Below are positions 48,016-56,884 of a stretch of DNA of 64,000 nt, one piece after another. Position 1 is the first letter of the stretch. The number at the start of each line of letters is the position of its first letter. Under the pieces are notes generated by a model. The model did not search any database. It was not told the DNA's origin and was given only the letters and a program-made list of their open reading frames with translations. This DNA is from Alteromonas sp. MMG017 (GTDB lineage: Bacteria; Pseudomonadota; Gammaproteobacteria; Enterobacterales; Alteromonadaceae), in NCBI RefSeq assembly GCF_018100795.1, contig NZ_JAGJDY010000003.1, positions 457,340 through 521,339 of the forward strand. Direction: 5' to 3'. Position numbers and translations under genes: made by a program.

Positions 48016-48516
48016 CTACCCTCTAACCAAGCTCACGAACGTGTAGTTATGTGGGTTTTTCTCATCAGCGGTATGCGCTTCCCGGCTTATCTCTTCCCAA
48101 TGATCTTGGGCTTCATAATCAGGAAACTGTGTATCACCTTCCACCGCTAGTTCGATAAATGTTAGGTGCAAAGTATCAGCCTTTTTCAAAAACGCCTGAT
48201 AAATTGTCCCACCGCCAATAATCATCACCTCGTCCGACTGACTCTCTAGCGCCGAAGCATGCTCTATAGCCGCTTCAGGTGACGATACTACAGTTGCATC
48301 TGGCAAACTGTAAGCACTGTTTGTAGTGATTACAATGTTTGGTCTTCCCGGCAAAGCGCGGCCAATTGACTCATAGGTTTTACGCCCCATAATGACAGGC
48401 TTGCCCATGGTTACTTGCTTAAAATGTTTTAAATCTGCTGGCAAGTGCCAGGGCATGTCGTTATCTGCACCGATAACGCGATTATTAGCCATTGCGGCAA
48501 TCATGGCAATTTTCAT
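48016..48516 (-). CDS. folA: Dihydrofolate reductase
   Basis: A 166-residue enzyme that reduces dihydrofolate to tetrahydrofolate with NADPH. The N-terminal MKIAMIAAMANNRVIG, the catalytic Asp in NDMPWHLPADLKHFK (about residue 22-36), GRKTYESIGRALPGR and the VMIIGGGTIY motif are all present. ATG 48516 is preferred; a TTG five codons upstream extends the frame. It replenishes the folate used by ThyA. Confidence 0.96.
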   Translation of the reverse strand: MKIAMIAAMANNRVIGADNDMPWHLPADLKHFKQVTMGKPVIMGRKTYESIGRALPGRPNIVITTNSAYSLPDATVVSSPEAAIEHASALESQSDEVMIIGGGTIYQAFLKKADTLHLTFIELAVEGDTQFPDYEAQDHWEEISREAHTADEKNPHNYTFVSLVRG

Positions 48517-48689
48517 ACTAATTTTAACCAATGCGTTGTTATTTTGCCTATGATAACTGATTAGGCCTATGGCGATAACTCTTGCGTTAGTAACAATCCA
48601 ATATTCCTCACCTTTCTGGCTAAACTGTTCTTCTCATAACGCCATGCCCATTGTGTTTACCTATCTTGTTTCTGTTCACTGTTAGTTGA

Positions 48690-48718
48690 TTGACTTAAAT
48701 TACACATGCAAATAATAA
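48690..48718 (+). promoter_or_regulatory. Sigma-70-like promoter of the Ni-SOD operon
   Basis: TTGACT (-35, 5 of 6) at 48690-48695, a 17-base spacer and TAATAA (-10, 4 of 6) at 48713-48718. A transcript would begin near 48725, about 50 bases before the first gene. The -10 hexamer lies inside the Fur-box-like palindrome. Confidence 0.6.
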
Positions 48719-48731
48719 CAATTATCATTTG
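48709..48731. promoter_or_regulatory. Fur-box-like operator over the Ni-SOD operon promoter
   Basis: A 23-base near-palindrome (CAAAT at the left end and ATTTG at the right). The inner 19 bases (48711-48729) match 13 of 19 positions of the E. coli Fur consensus GATAATGATAATCATTATC. It covers the -10 element, so Fe-Fur binding would repress. A different Fur-family protein (Nur, Zur) cannot be excluded, but the TGATAAT-like half-sites favour Fur. Confidence 0.6.
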
Positions 48732-48777
48732 CGATTATGTTTTATATCGACTAGGGTGTATTCAGGAGGGCAAGCAA

Positions 48778-49146
48778 ATGCAAATAACTTACTTGTGTGC
48801 AAAACACGAAGATTGGATTTACAGCAACCCGAAGCAAGCGCTTCACTTTATGGCCAGAGACGAGATGCAGGGCACGCTTTTACTGCATTGCGGCCAATAC
48901 ACAGAAGCCATTCCTTATTTAGGCTGCGCTTTTGATATTGCGGTTATTCTTTTAGAAGTAGATGGAGGCGAGAATGAAGCGATGAAAAGCAAAGTTAAGA
49001 GCCTAGCTGGATTACTTGAAGAAACCTATTACCACTTGAAATTGCCAGAGTATCGAAACGCTATTTTAGATAGAGCTAGCTCCGTCTTACACGCCACAGA
49101 ATCGGCAATGTTGTCAGCTTTTTTGCTTAAATCTGTGCATCAATAA
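48778..49146 (+). CDS. Helical hypothetical protein, first gene of Ni-SOD operon
   Basis: A 122-residue soluble protein that I do not recognise. It is predicted almost entirely helical, with TPR-like pairs (QGTLLLHCGQYTEAIPYLG, then AFDIAVILLEV). Two Cys (CAKHEDW and LHCGQ) and several His could bind metal, but no defined motif is present. The ATG at 48778 has an AGGAGGG Shine-Dalgarno 7-13 bases upstream; the frame extends 24 codons further into the operator and is not credible there. It leads a run of five closely spaced genes (gaps 12, 32, 10 and 2 bases) ending in sodN-sodX. Confidence 0.75.
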   Translation: MQITYLCAKHEDWIYSNPKQALHFMARDEMQGTLLLHCGQYTEAIPYLGCAFDIAVILLEVDGGENEAMKSKVKSLAGLLEETYYHLKLPEYRNAILDRASSVLHATESAMLSAFLLKSVHQ

Positions 49147-49158
49147 GTTGAAAATACT

Positions 49159-49689
49159 ATGCATACTTATCTTGCAGCAAATCATAAACGCAACGTTAAG
49201 CAGCACGACACTAGTGACTTTAAAGCATTATTAGGTCAATGGGAGCGGCAAGTTCTTAATGCCAATAACGCATTTTCAAATAGGCAATGGCTCTCGACAC
49301 TTGCGTTGTACAACCAAGCTATAGCGCTTGCCAACCAGTTAATAGCGATATCACCCTACCGCAAAGAAGCCACATTTTCGTTATTGGTGAGCTTTCACAA
49401 TCTTTCCGACACCTACTTGCAGTACGCCAGTGAGGCGCCGTCTGAAGAAAGAATGGCTATTTATCACATGGCACTTGCTACTTTATCTGAAGTACAAACA
49501 CGCTTTGATACGCAAGCAATGCTGTTGCCTGATAACACTGATGTGCTGCGCGCTAGGCGAATTGCACATCAACAGCGATGGTTATTATTAAAACAGCATC
49601 CCGAGTTGGAGAAGGCGCTAAATAATCCCCCCACTATCGACAATTCATTCACTGTCTTTGCTGCTACCGCAGGCAAAGTTAGTCATTAA
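49159..49689 (+). CDS. TPR-like hypothetical protein of the Ni-SOD operon
   Basis: A 176-residue soluble, helical protein of unknown function. Segments such as FSNRQWLSTLALYNQAIALANQLI and EATFSLLVSFHNLSDTYLQYA have the size and spacing of tetratricopeptide-like helix pairs, suggesting a protein-binding scaffold. The N-terminus is rich in His, Asn and Lys. The start follows the previous gene by 12 bases with only a weak ribosome binding site (GTTGAAAAT), consistent with translational coupling. Context suggests a role in Ni-SOD expression or maturation, but nothing in the sequence proves it. Confidence 0.7.
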   Translation: MHTYLAANHKRNVKQHDTSDFKALLGQWERQVLNANNAFSNRQWLSTLALYNQAIALANQLIAISPYRKEATFSLLVSFHNLSDTYLQYASEAPSEERMAIYHMALATLSEVQTRFDTQAMLLPDNTDVLRARRIAHQQRWLLLKQHPELEKALNNPPTIDNSFTVFAATAGKVSH

Positions 49690-49721
49690 CTGATTCTATT
49701 TTCAATTAACTAGGAGTTTAT

Positions 49722-49931
49722 ATGAAAAATACGATAAACCATGTCATTTACGCCGTCGCGTCTGTGGCTGTAACCTCTTCCCCCGCCTTTGCACATGCTG
49801 GACACGATCATAACCACTGGAGCAGCCAGTTCATGCACGGGCTTTTCTATTTGTCACTTGCTGCGGTAGGTGCTGCATGCTTATTCGCAGGCTACAAGGC
49901 CTATTCTCGCAAACAATCTTCATCTAAATAG
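49722..49931 (+). CDS. Small His-rich exported membrane peptide of the Ni-SOD operon
   Basis: A 69-residue protein with a strong Shine-Dalgarno (AGGAG). The signal peptide (about 1-24, ending SSPAFA) is followed by HAGHDHNHW, then one transmembrane helix (about 40-57; GLFYLSLAAVGAACLFAG) and a basic tail (YKAYSRKQSSSK). After cleavage the mature N-terminus would display four His and one Asp on the periplasmic side, a plausible binding site for Ni, Cu or Zn. Its place 10 bases upstream of sodN suggests nickel capture or delivery. Its similarity to a known family was not recognised. Confidence 0.8.
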   Translation: MKNTINHVIYAVASVAVTSSPAFAHAGHDHNHWSSQFMHGLFYLSLAAVGAACLFAGYKAYSRKQSSSK

Positions 49932-49941
49932 GGAAGTTATC

Positions 49942-50439
49942 ATGCTAAACAGCTTACTTACGACGCTTCACCGTAGAAACCCCTTAACTACCGCGAGCGC
50001 TCACTGCGATATTCCATGCAAAATCTACGATCCTATTTCAGCCCAACTCGCTGCATTAAGTGTTATTCGTTTTGTTGATTTACTGAATGAGTTAAGTGAA
50101 AAAGAAAACCTTTCGTTTGCTGATCATGCCCAGTTCAGTCGCCTAATTAGCGAAAAAGAGACCCATGCAGAAAAAGTAAAACATGAAGTCAGGGTTATTT
50201 GGGGTGATTACTTCAAAGCGCCTCAATTTGAGAAATACCCAGATACTAACGAATTGGTCCACAATATTATGCTTACCGGATCGGCGTGTAAGCAGCATGT
50301 TTCACGCGAGAAAGCAGAAGCACTACTCACATTGGTGAATGAGTTCGCTGAAAGTTTCTGGGCCACTAAAGGTGTTGAAACTAAGACAGCCACGTGCCCT
50401 TATCCGCCTGCGGAACAAGTGGTATACCCTAAACTTTAA
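49942..50439 (+). CDS. sodN: Nickel superoxide dismutase precursor
   Basis: A 165-residue precursor of Ni-SOD, which dismutates superoxide to oxygen and peroxide. A 20-residue propeptide (ending TTASA) must be removed to expose His21. The nickel hook HCDIPCKIYDP then places the ligands at mature His1, Cys2 and Cys6, with Asp3, Pro5 and Tyr9 conserved. Mature position 7 is Lys, where many homologues have Gly. The rest is the four-helix bundle (about 35-150). ATG 49942 has GGGAAG 6-11 bases upstream; the open frame starting at 49870 overlaps the preceding gene and is not used. The maturation protease is encoded 2 bases downstream. Confidence 0.94.
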   Translation: MLNSLLTTLHRRNPLTTASAHCDIPCKIYDPISAQLAALSVIRFVDLLNELSEKENLSFADHAQFSRLISEKETHAEKVKHEVRVIWGDYFKAPQFEKYPDTNELVHNIMLTGSACKQHVSREKAEALLTLVNEFAESFWATKGVETKTATCPYPPAEQVVYPKL

Positions 50440-50441
50440 TC

Positions 50442-50759
50442 ATGCTTCGATTATTAGCGATTGAAGGAAACAGTATGCAACCCATGCTGTTTGCTGGCGA
50501 CTTTATTTTAACCTGCAAGTGGCCAAAAGCGTGGCTGCAAATTGGCCATGTGGTGGTAGTTAAAAGCGATAAATATGGTGTAATTGTAAAGCGCATTACC
50601 AAAGTATGCGCTATTAAAGGCGTTATGCTGCAAGGTGATAATGCACTAGAAAGTGTGAGCACGTTGGCAATGGGCTGGATAAAGCCAAGCGACATTATTG
50701 GAAAGGTTATATTTACTTCGTCTTCGAGAAATCAGAAGCTTTTAACAAAAAACCGCTAG
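50442..50759 (+). CDS. sodX: Ni-SOD maturation protease (S26 signal-peptidase-like)
   Basis: A 105-residue protease that would cut the SodN propeptide so that the new N-terminal His can bind nickel. The S26-type nucleophile is in GNSMQPMLFAGD (Ser about 11) and the general-base Lys in GVIVKRITKV (about 49); QGDNALES is a further signal-peptidase-family motif. Unlike LepB it has no obvious transmembrane anchor, which fits a cytoplasmic processing enzyme. It starts 2 bases after the sodN stop, and its own stop lies in the operon terminator. Confidence 0.9.
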   Translation: MLRLLAIEGNSMQPMLFAGDFILTCKWPKAWLQIGHVVVVKSDKYGVIVKRITKVCAIKGVMLQGDNALESVSTLAMGWIKPSDIIGKVIFTSSSRNQKLLTKNR

Positions 50760-50784
50760 TTTTGGCAAACTAGCGGTTTTAATG
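50749..50784. terminator. Strong bidirectional terminator between sodX and obgE
   Basis: A perfect 14-bp stem: 50749-50762 pairs with 50767-50780 around a 4-base loop, with A4 and T4 at its base, so it works on both strands. The sodX stop codon is inside the left arm. It ends both the Ni-SOD operon and the convergent obgE. Confidence 0.9.
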
Positions 50785-50792
50785 TTGTTCAA

Positions 50793-51989
<1,197 letters not shown>

Positions 51990-52103
51990 TTATCACTCCG
52001 GGCATGGTTGCCGTAGGGGTTATTTACACTCAGTATTTAACTACTAAGTTTACACCAAATTGTTATGTACTGCCCGAATACTAAAGCTCGGGTTTCCATA
52101 AAA

Positions 52104-52133
52104 CAAAAAACCCCGCAAGCGCGGGGTTTTTCT
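52104..52133 (-). terminator. Terminator between rpmA and obgE
   Basis: Stem CCCCGC (52111-52116) with GCGGGG (52121-52126), flanked by A6 and T5 that extend the pairing; loop AAGC. On the minus strand it is followed by TTTTTTGTTTT. It should separate most rplU-rpmA transcripts from obgE. Confidence 0.85.
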
Positions 52134-52161
52134 AAGCCTGTTCGGCGAGTAGCTAAGGCGC

Positions 52162-52419
52162 TTACTCTGCTACGATGCTTACAAATTTACGGTTGTTCGG
52201 TCCTTTAACATCAAACTGAACTTTACCGCTTTTTAATGCAAACAACGTGTGGTCTTTACCGATACCCATGTTGTCACCAGCGTGGAAACGAGTACCACGT
52301 TGACGAACAATGATGTTACCAGCAAGAACAGATTCTCCACCAAAGCGTTTAACACCTAGGCGTTTACTCTCTGAATCACGACCGTTTTTGGTACTACCAC
52401 CAGCTTTTTTATGTGCCAT
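52162..52419 (-). CDS. rpmA: 50S ribosomal protein L27
   Basis: An 85-residue ribosomal protein whose N-terminal tail reaches the peptidyl transferase centre. The sequence [20 protein letters not shown] and the [15 protein letters not shown] core are diagnostic. It lies 15 bases after rplU with an AGGAG Shine-Dalgarno. Confidence 0.99.
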   Translation of the reverse strand: MAHKKAGGSTKNGRDSESKRLGVKRFGGESVLAGNIIVRQRGTRFHAGDNMGIGKDHTLFALKSGKVQFDVKGPNNRKFVSIVAE

Positions 52420-52434
52420 GTGTTCGTGCTCCTA

Positions 52435-52746
52435 TTAAGCGTTAATGCCAGTAATTTTCACTTCCGTGAACCACTGACGGTGACCCATCTGCTTACGTGA
52501 ATGCTTACGACGACGGAACTTAACGATTTTAATTTTATCGCCACGACCGTGTGTAACCACCTCAGCAGTCACCTTACCACCAGCAACGTTTGGTGTGCCG
52601 ATTTTTACATCGTCACCATTGCTGACCATTAAAACTTTGTCGAATTCAACCGTGTCACCTGGGGCAACTTCGATTTTTTCTAGACGAACGGTTTGGCCTT
52701 CGGCCACACGGTGTTGTTTACCGCCACTTTGGAAAACCGCGTACAT
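52435..52746 (-). CDS. rplU: 50S ribosomal protein L21
   Basis: A 103-residue 23S rRNA-binding protein. [26 protein letters not shown] and the basic [16 protein letters not shown] segment are typical. It is the first gene of rplU-rpmA, with GGAG 8 bases before the ATG and a promoter about 55 bases upstream. Confidence 0.99.
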   Translation of the reverse strand: MYAVFQSGGKQHRVAEGQTVRLEKIEVAPGDTVEFDKVLMVSNGDDVKIGTPNVAGGKVTAEVVTHGRGDKIKIVKFRRRKHSRKQMGHRQWFTEVKITGINA

Positions 52747-52799
52747 AGTTAACTCCGCTCTGCGTCACTGACGCAATCAATTCAAAAAACAGGGCGCGA

Positions 52800-52828
52800 A
52801 TTGTACGTGAAACATCCGCAAATCACAA
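52800..52828 (-). promoter_or_regulatory. Candidate rplU promoter
   Basis: Read on the minus strand: TTGTGA (-35, 52828-52823), a 17-base spacer and TACAAT (-10, 52805-52800). The predicted leader is about 45 bases. Confidence 0.55.
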
Positions 52829-53439
52829 CCCCGATTCTGATAAAAGTAGATTATTTTTCCAACATGGGTGAATTTTTGCGTGAATTCACCCAAAAATGCA
52901 CGATGTCACACTTAGAAAACAACACTAAGTGAATGACAAACGGTAAAATTGAAGATGATAACCGCCAAATTCGATAAGCATTTATTGCTAAAAAAGCATG
53001 GAATGCGATATCTGTAGATGGAAAATCGAATACGATCCAATCGTGCCGATCTGATCATGAAAAACGCACCTAAAACGCGCTTTTTAATCACAATGATCAA
53101 AACGATCGAATAACAGATCCGAGATTGTAGCATTTTGATCTAGCCTGCGCAGCTAGCAAAAAGAATTTTTCTGAAAATACACATTTCAGGTCGATATTAA
53201 CCGATAGCGCCTATAATAGAACATATCATTACGATGAAAGTAACGATAAGTGGTCCGTGAATTACCGTTAAATATAATAACCGTCGTTTTTTAAAAACAA
53301 ATCGGCTGTTAATCGGTTCAATTCTGTCACCAATATGTTTAATTCGGTGGGCAATACGTTGAATTGGGTGGATAGTGCCGCGCATTCAGGTACAATCAGC
53401 CCCTATAATTGCCTAAGAAATAAATAAGTTTTTACGCCC
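52829..53439. other. Divergent rplU/ispB region with hairpins and a GATC cluster
   Basis: About 610 bases without a credible gene; the short open frames here have no ribosome binding sites or recognisable products. It contains a 9-bp perfect hairpin (GGGTGAATT at 52866-52874 with 52883-52891), a 7-bp one (CACTTAG 52909-52915 with 52925-52931) and seven GATC sites in 53034-53140. A TATAAT at 53404-53409 is well placed as the ispB -10, though its -35 is poor. Confidence 0.6.
53034..53140. repeat. Cluster of seven GATC (Dam) sites
   Basis: GATC begins at 53034, 53048, 53053, 53095, 53104, 53116 and 53137: seven sites in 107 bases, where about 0.4 is expected by chance. The host has MutH, so GATC is probably Dam-methylated. 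Such density favours SeqA-like binding or methylation-sensitive control. Confidence 0.7.
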
Positions 53440-54420
53440 ATGCCGATGGATATAAATCAAATACGCGCGCTATCAAATGATGATATGCAAGCGGTTAACC
53501 AATTGATTCAACAGCAAGTCGACTCTGATGTTGCGCTTATTAATCAATTGGGATTCTACATTGTTAACAGTGGCGGTAAGCGCCTTCGCCCATTACTTAC
53601 CGTGCTAAGTGCACGTGCAATGGGAATTGAAAATGCAGACCATCACACCCTCGCCGCTATTGTTGAATTTATACATACAGCGACCTTGTTGCACGATGAT
53701 GTGGTTGATGAATCGACCATGCGACGCGGACGTGAAACCGCTAACGCCGTATTTGGCAATCAAGCATCGGTTTTGGTAGGTGATTTCTTATATACCCGCT
53801 CATTTCAGATGATGGTAAGTTTGAAACGCATGCGTGTGATGGACATTTTATCTGAAGCGACCAACCAAATTGCTGAGGGTGAAGTATTGCAGCTAATGAA
53901 CTGCAATGATGCCTCTACCACAGAAGCACGCTATTTCGACGTAATTTACGGTAAAACCGCTCGTTTGTTTGAAGCGGCTACGCAACTGTCGGCGGTATTA
54001 ACCGACCAACCAGAAAACGTAGAGCATGCCATGCAAGAATACGGCAAGCACTTAGGGACCGCCTTTCAGTTAGCCGATGATATTCTAGATTACATGGCCG
54101 ACAGTGATGAAATGGGTAAGAACGCGGGCGATGATTTAGCGGAAGGAAAGCCAACACTACCTTTGCTATACGCAATGTGGAATACCGACAGTGAAGAAGA
54201 TAAAGCGCTTATTCGCGATGCGATAGAGCAAAGCAACGGTTTACCTCACCTCACTCGTATTCAAAAAATCATGGAAAGCACTGGGGCATTAGATTATACC
54301 CGTTCGTGTGCCAACAACGAAGTGAAAATGGCTATTGATAGTTTGTCTATTATTCCAGATTCACCTTATAAAGAGGCATTGATTGCCCTTGCTCATATTT
54401 CGGTAGAACGCACTAGCTAG
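53440..54420 (+). CDS. ispB: Octaprenyl diphosphate synthase
   Basis: A 326-residue trans-prenyltransferase that builds the ubiquinone side chain from IPP and FPP. The two Asp-rich motifs are LLHDDVVDESTMRRGR (about 82-97) and FQLADDILDYMAD (about 208-220), with GGKRLRP and GDFLYTRSFQ also conserved. Divergent from rplU-rpmA, as in E. coli. An ATG two codons downstream of the chosen start is also possible. MEP-pathway enzymes IspD and IspF, encoded in this window, supply its substrates. Confidence 0.95.
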   Translation: MPMDINQIRALSNDDMQAVNQLIQQQVDSDVALINQLGFYIVNSGGKRLRPLLTVLSARAMGIENADHHTLAAIVEFIHTATLLHDDVVDESTMRRGRETANAVFGNQASVLVGDFLYTRSFQMMVSLKRMRVMDILSEATNQIAEGEVLQLMNCNDASTTEARYFDVIYGKTARLFEAATQLSAVLTDQPENVEHAMQEYGKHLGTAFQLADDILDYMADSDEMGKNAGDDLAEGKPTLPLLYAMWNTDSEEDKALIRDAIEQSNGLPHLTRIQKIMESTGALDYTRSCANNEVKMAIDSLSIIPDSPYKEALIALAHISVERTS

Positions 54421-54427
54421 TGCGTTC
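54406..54427. repeat. Perfect 22-bp palindrome at the ispB 3' end
   Basis: GAACGCACTAG followed directly by its reverse complement (54406-54427). It includes the ispB stop codon and lies just before the convergent ZIP gene stop (54429). No U tract follows, so it is a weak terminator at best, but it would form a stable mRNA 3' hairpin. Confidence 0.6.
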
Positions 54428-54428
54428 G

Positions 54429-55148
54429 TTAGCCCCCTTCAAGCATCGCGCCCACCAGCCCCACCAAGAAGCCGAGTATAGCGCCTAGTGGCGGTAACCA
54501 ATGGTTTTCCATACGAATACCTGGGGCGATGTCTTGAAATACAGAATACAAAATTCCCCCCGCAGCAAATAGCATAATGCCACTCATGATGACGGGAAAA
54601 TCTGCCAAATAATAAAACCCTATCACACTCATGAGCGGCCCAAGCAAGCTCATTAGTACAAAAATCCAAATAAGCTTAGTGCTGCGGTTTTTATTCGTTG
54701 GGGTCATTTCACGATAAGCATTAAACCCTTCCGGTAAATTCTGTACCGCAATTAACACACCTAACAACATAGTACCGCCACCTAATGCAGCAGTGGTGCC
54801 TAGTGCCACAGACTCTGGCACAAAATCACTTAACATGGCGGCAAGTTGGCTGCCTGCGGTTTTCTTCTTAGCCAAATAGATATCCAACGCCATGAAGGCA
54901 AGTGCCCCGCCGATAAAGCAGCTACACGCCATTAGTACCGATACGTCTTCAATACCCTCAGGCACTAATACTAAAGCAACCGCTGAAATTAATGCGCCAG
55001 CGCCCAACGCAAGAATACCGTGTCGTAATTCTTGTTCTAACCACTTAGGGCGCAAACCTTTCATCTTAGATAATAGCGCACCAGCTGGCATGGCTAGCCC
55101 AGCTAACGTGGCCACAATAATCAAATTTACAATATCGGGGTCTTGCAT
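54429..55148 (-). CDS. ZIP-like metal transporter with altered metal motifs
   Basis: A 239-residue inner-membrane protein with about eight helices and ZIP-family architecture. The helix 4 and 5 signatures are recognisable but changed: DFVPESVALG and QNLPEGFNAY, where canonical ZIPs have HNxPEG in both, so the ligand His residues are Asp/Gln. Transport of zinc is therefore uncertain. ATG 55148 is preferred because GAGGGAG lies 6-12 bases upstream; the longer frame to 55211 begins with TTG inside the pepQ terminator region. It converges on ispB. Confidence 0.75.
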   Translation of the reverse strand: MQDPDIVNLIIVATLAGLAMPAGALLSKMKGLRPKWLEQELRHGILALGAGALISAVALVLVPEGIEDVSVLMACSCFIGGALAFMALDIYLAKKKTAGSQLAAMLSDFVPESVALGTTAALGGGTMLLGVLIAVQNLPEGFNAYREMTPTNKNRSTKLIWIFVLMSLLGPLMSVIGFYYLADFPVIMSGIMLFAAGGILYSVFQDIAPGIRMENHWLPPLGAILGFLVGLVGAMLEGG

Positions 55149-55217
55149 GTTGGCTCCCTCTGCCTTGAGTTGTTCCGTTACTTGGCCTAACACTACTGGC
55201 AAAATGCTCAATATCCA

Positions 55218-55251
55218 TAAAAAAAGACAGCTCGAAATTGGCTGTCTTTTT
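55218..55251 (-). terminator. Rho-independent terminator of pepQ
   Basis: Stem AAAAAGACAGC (55221-55231) with GCTGTCTTTTT (55241-55251) and a 9-base loop. A run of T on the minus strand follows. It lies 70 bases after the pepQ stop. Confidence 0.85.
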
Positions 55252-55319
55252 TTGCTTAGCGCATCTATAAATTTTTAAGCCTTACGCTATTAATCATAGA
55301 GTAATGCGCCGCGATGAGA

Positions 55320-56645
<1,326 letters not shown>

Positions 56646-56834
56646 TCATTTAAGTTTTTTGATTTGCATGGCTAATTGGTCTTCTTCAATTAGCAAGGGG
56701 TTACCAGCCATTTCAATTGCGCTGGTACCAAGCTAGCGTCGCTACTACGCGAGAAGAGAAAAATATTAGCCATTGTCGTTAAGTGCGCTTGCTCTTACGT
56801 GCGCTTATGTTTAAGGCAAAGAGTGTACCACGAT

Positions 56835-56860
56835 AGCCGCTCGGCTTTCACCGAGCGGCT
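56835..56860. terminator. Hairpin between slt and pepQ
   Basis: AGCCGCTCGG (56835-56844) with CCGAGCGGCT (56851-56860), loop of 6. A strong GC stem 25 bases after the slt stop, but without a U tract. It may be a rho-assisted terminator or an mRNA 3' stabiliser. Confidence 0.55.
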
Positions 56861-56884
56861 TGTATAACTAGTTATTCATCGGCG

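Noticed and set aside
48706..48777. N-terminal extension of the first Ni-SOD operon gene
   Set aside because: It would start inside the Fur-like box, upstream of the probable transcription start, while the downstream ATG has a strong Shine-Dalgarno.
53034..53140. GATC cluster as a replication origin
   Set aside because: No DnaA box matches were seen nearby and none of the usual origin neighbours (dnaA, gidA, mioC) are present.
52912..53385. Short open frames (73 and 62 codons) between rplU and ispB
   Set aside because: No Shine-Dalgarno, unusual composition, and overlap with hairpins and the GATC cluster; more likely non-coding control DNA.
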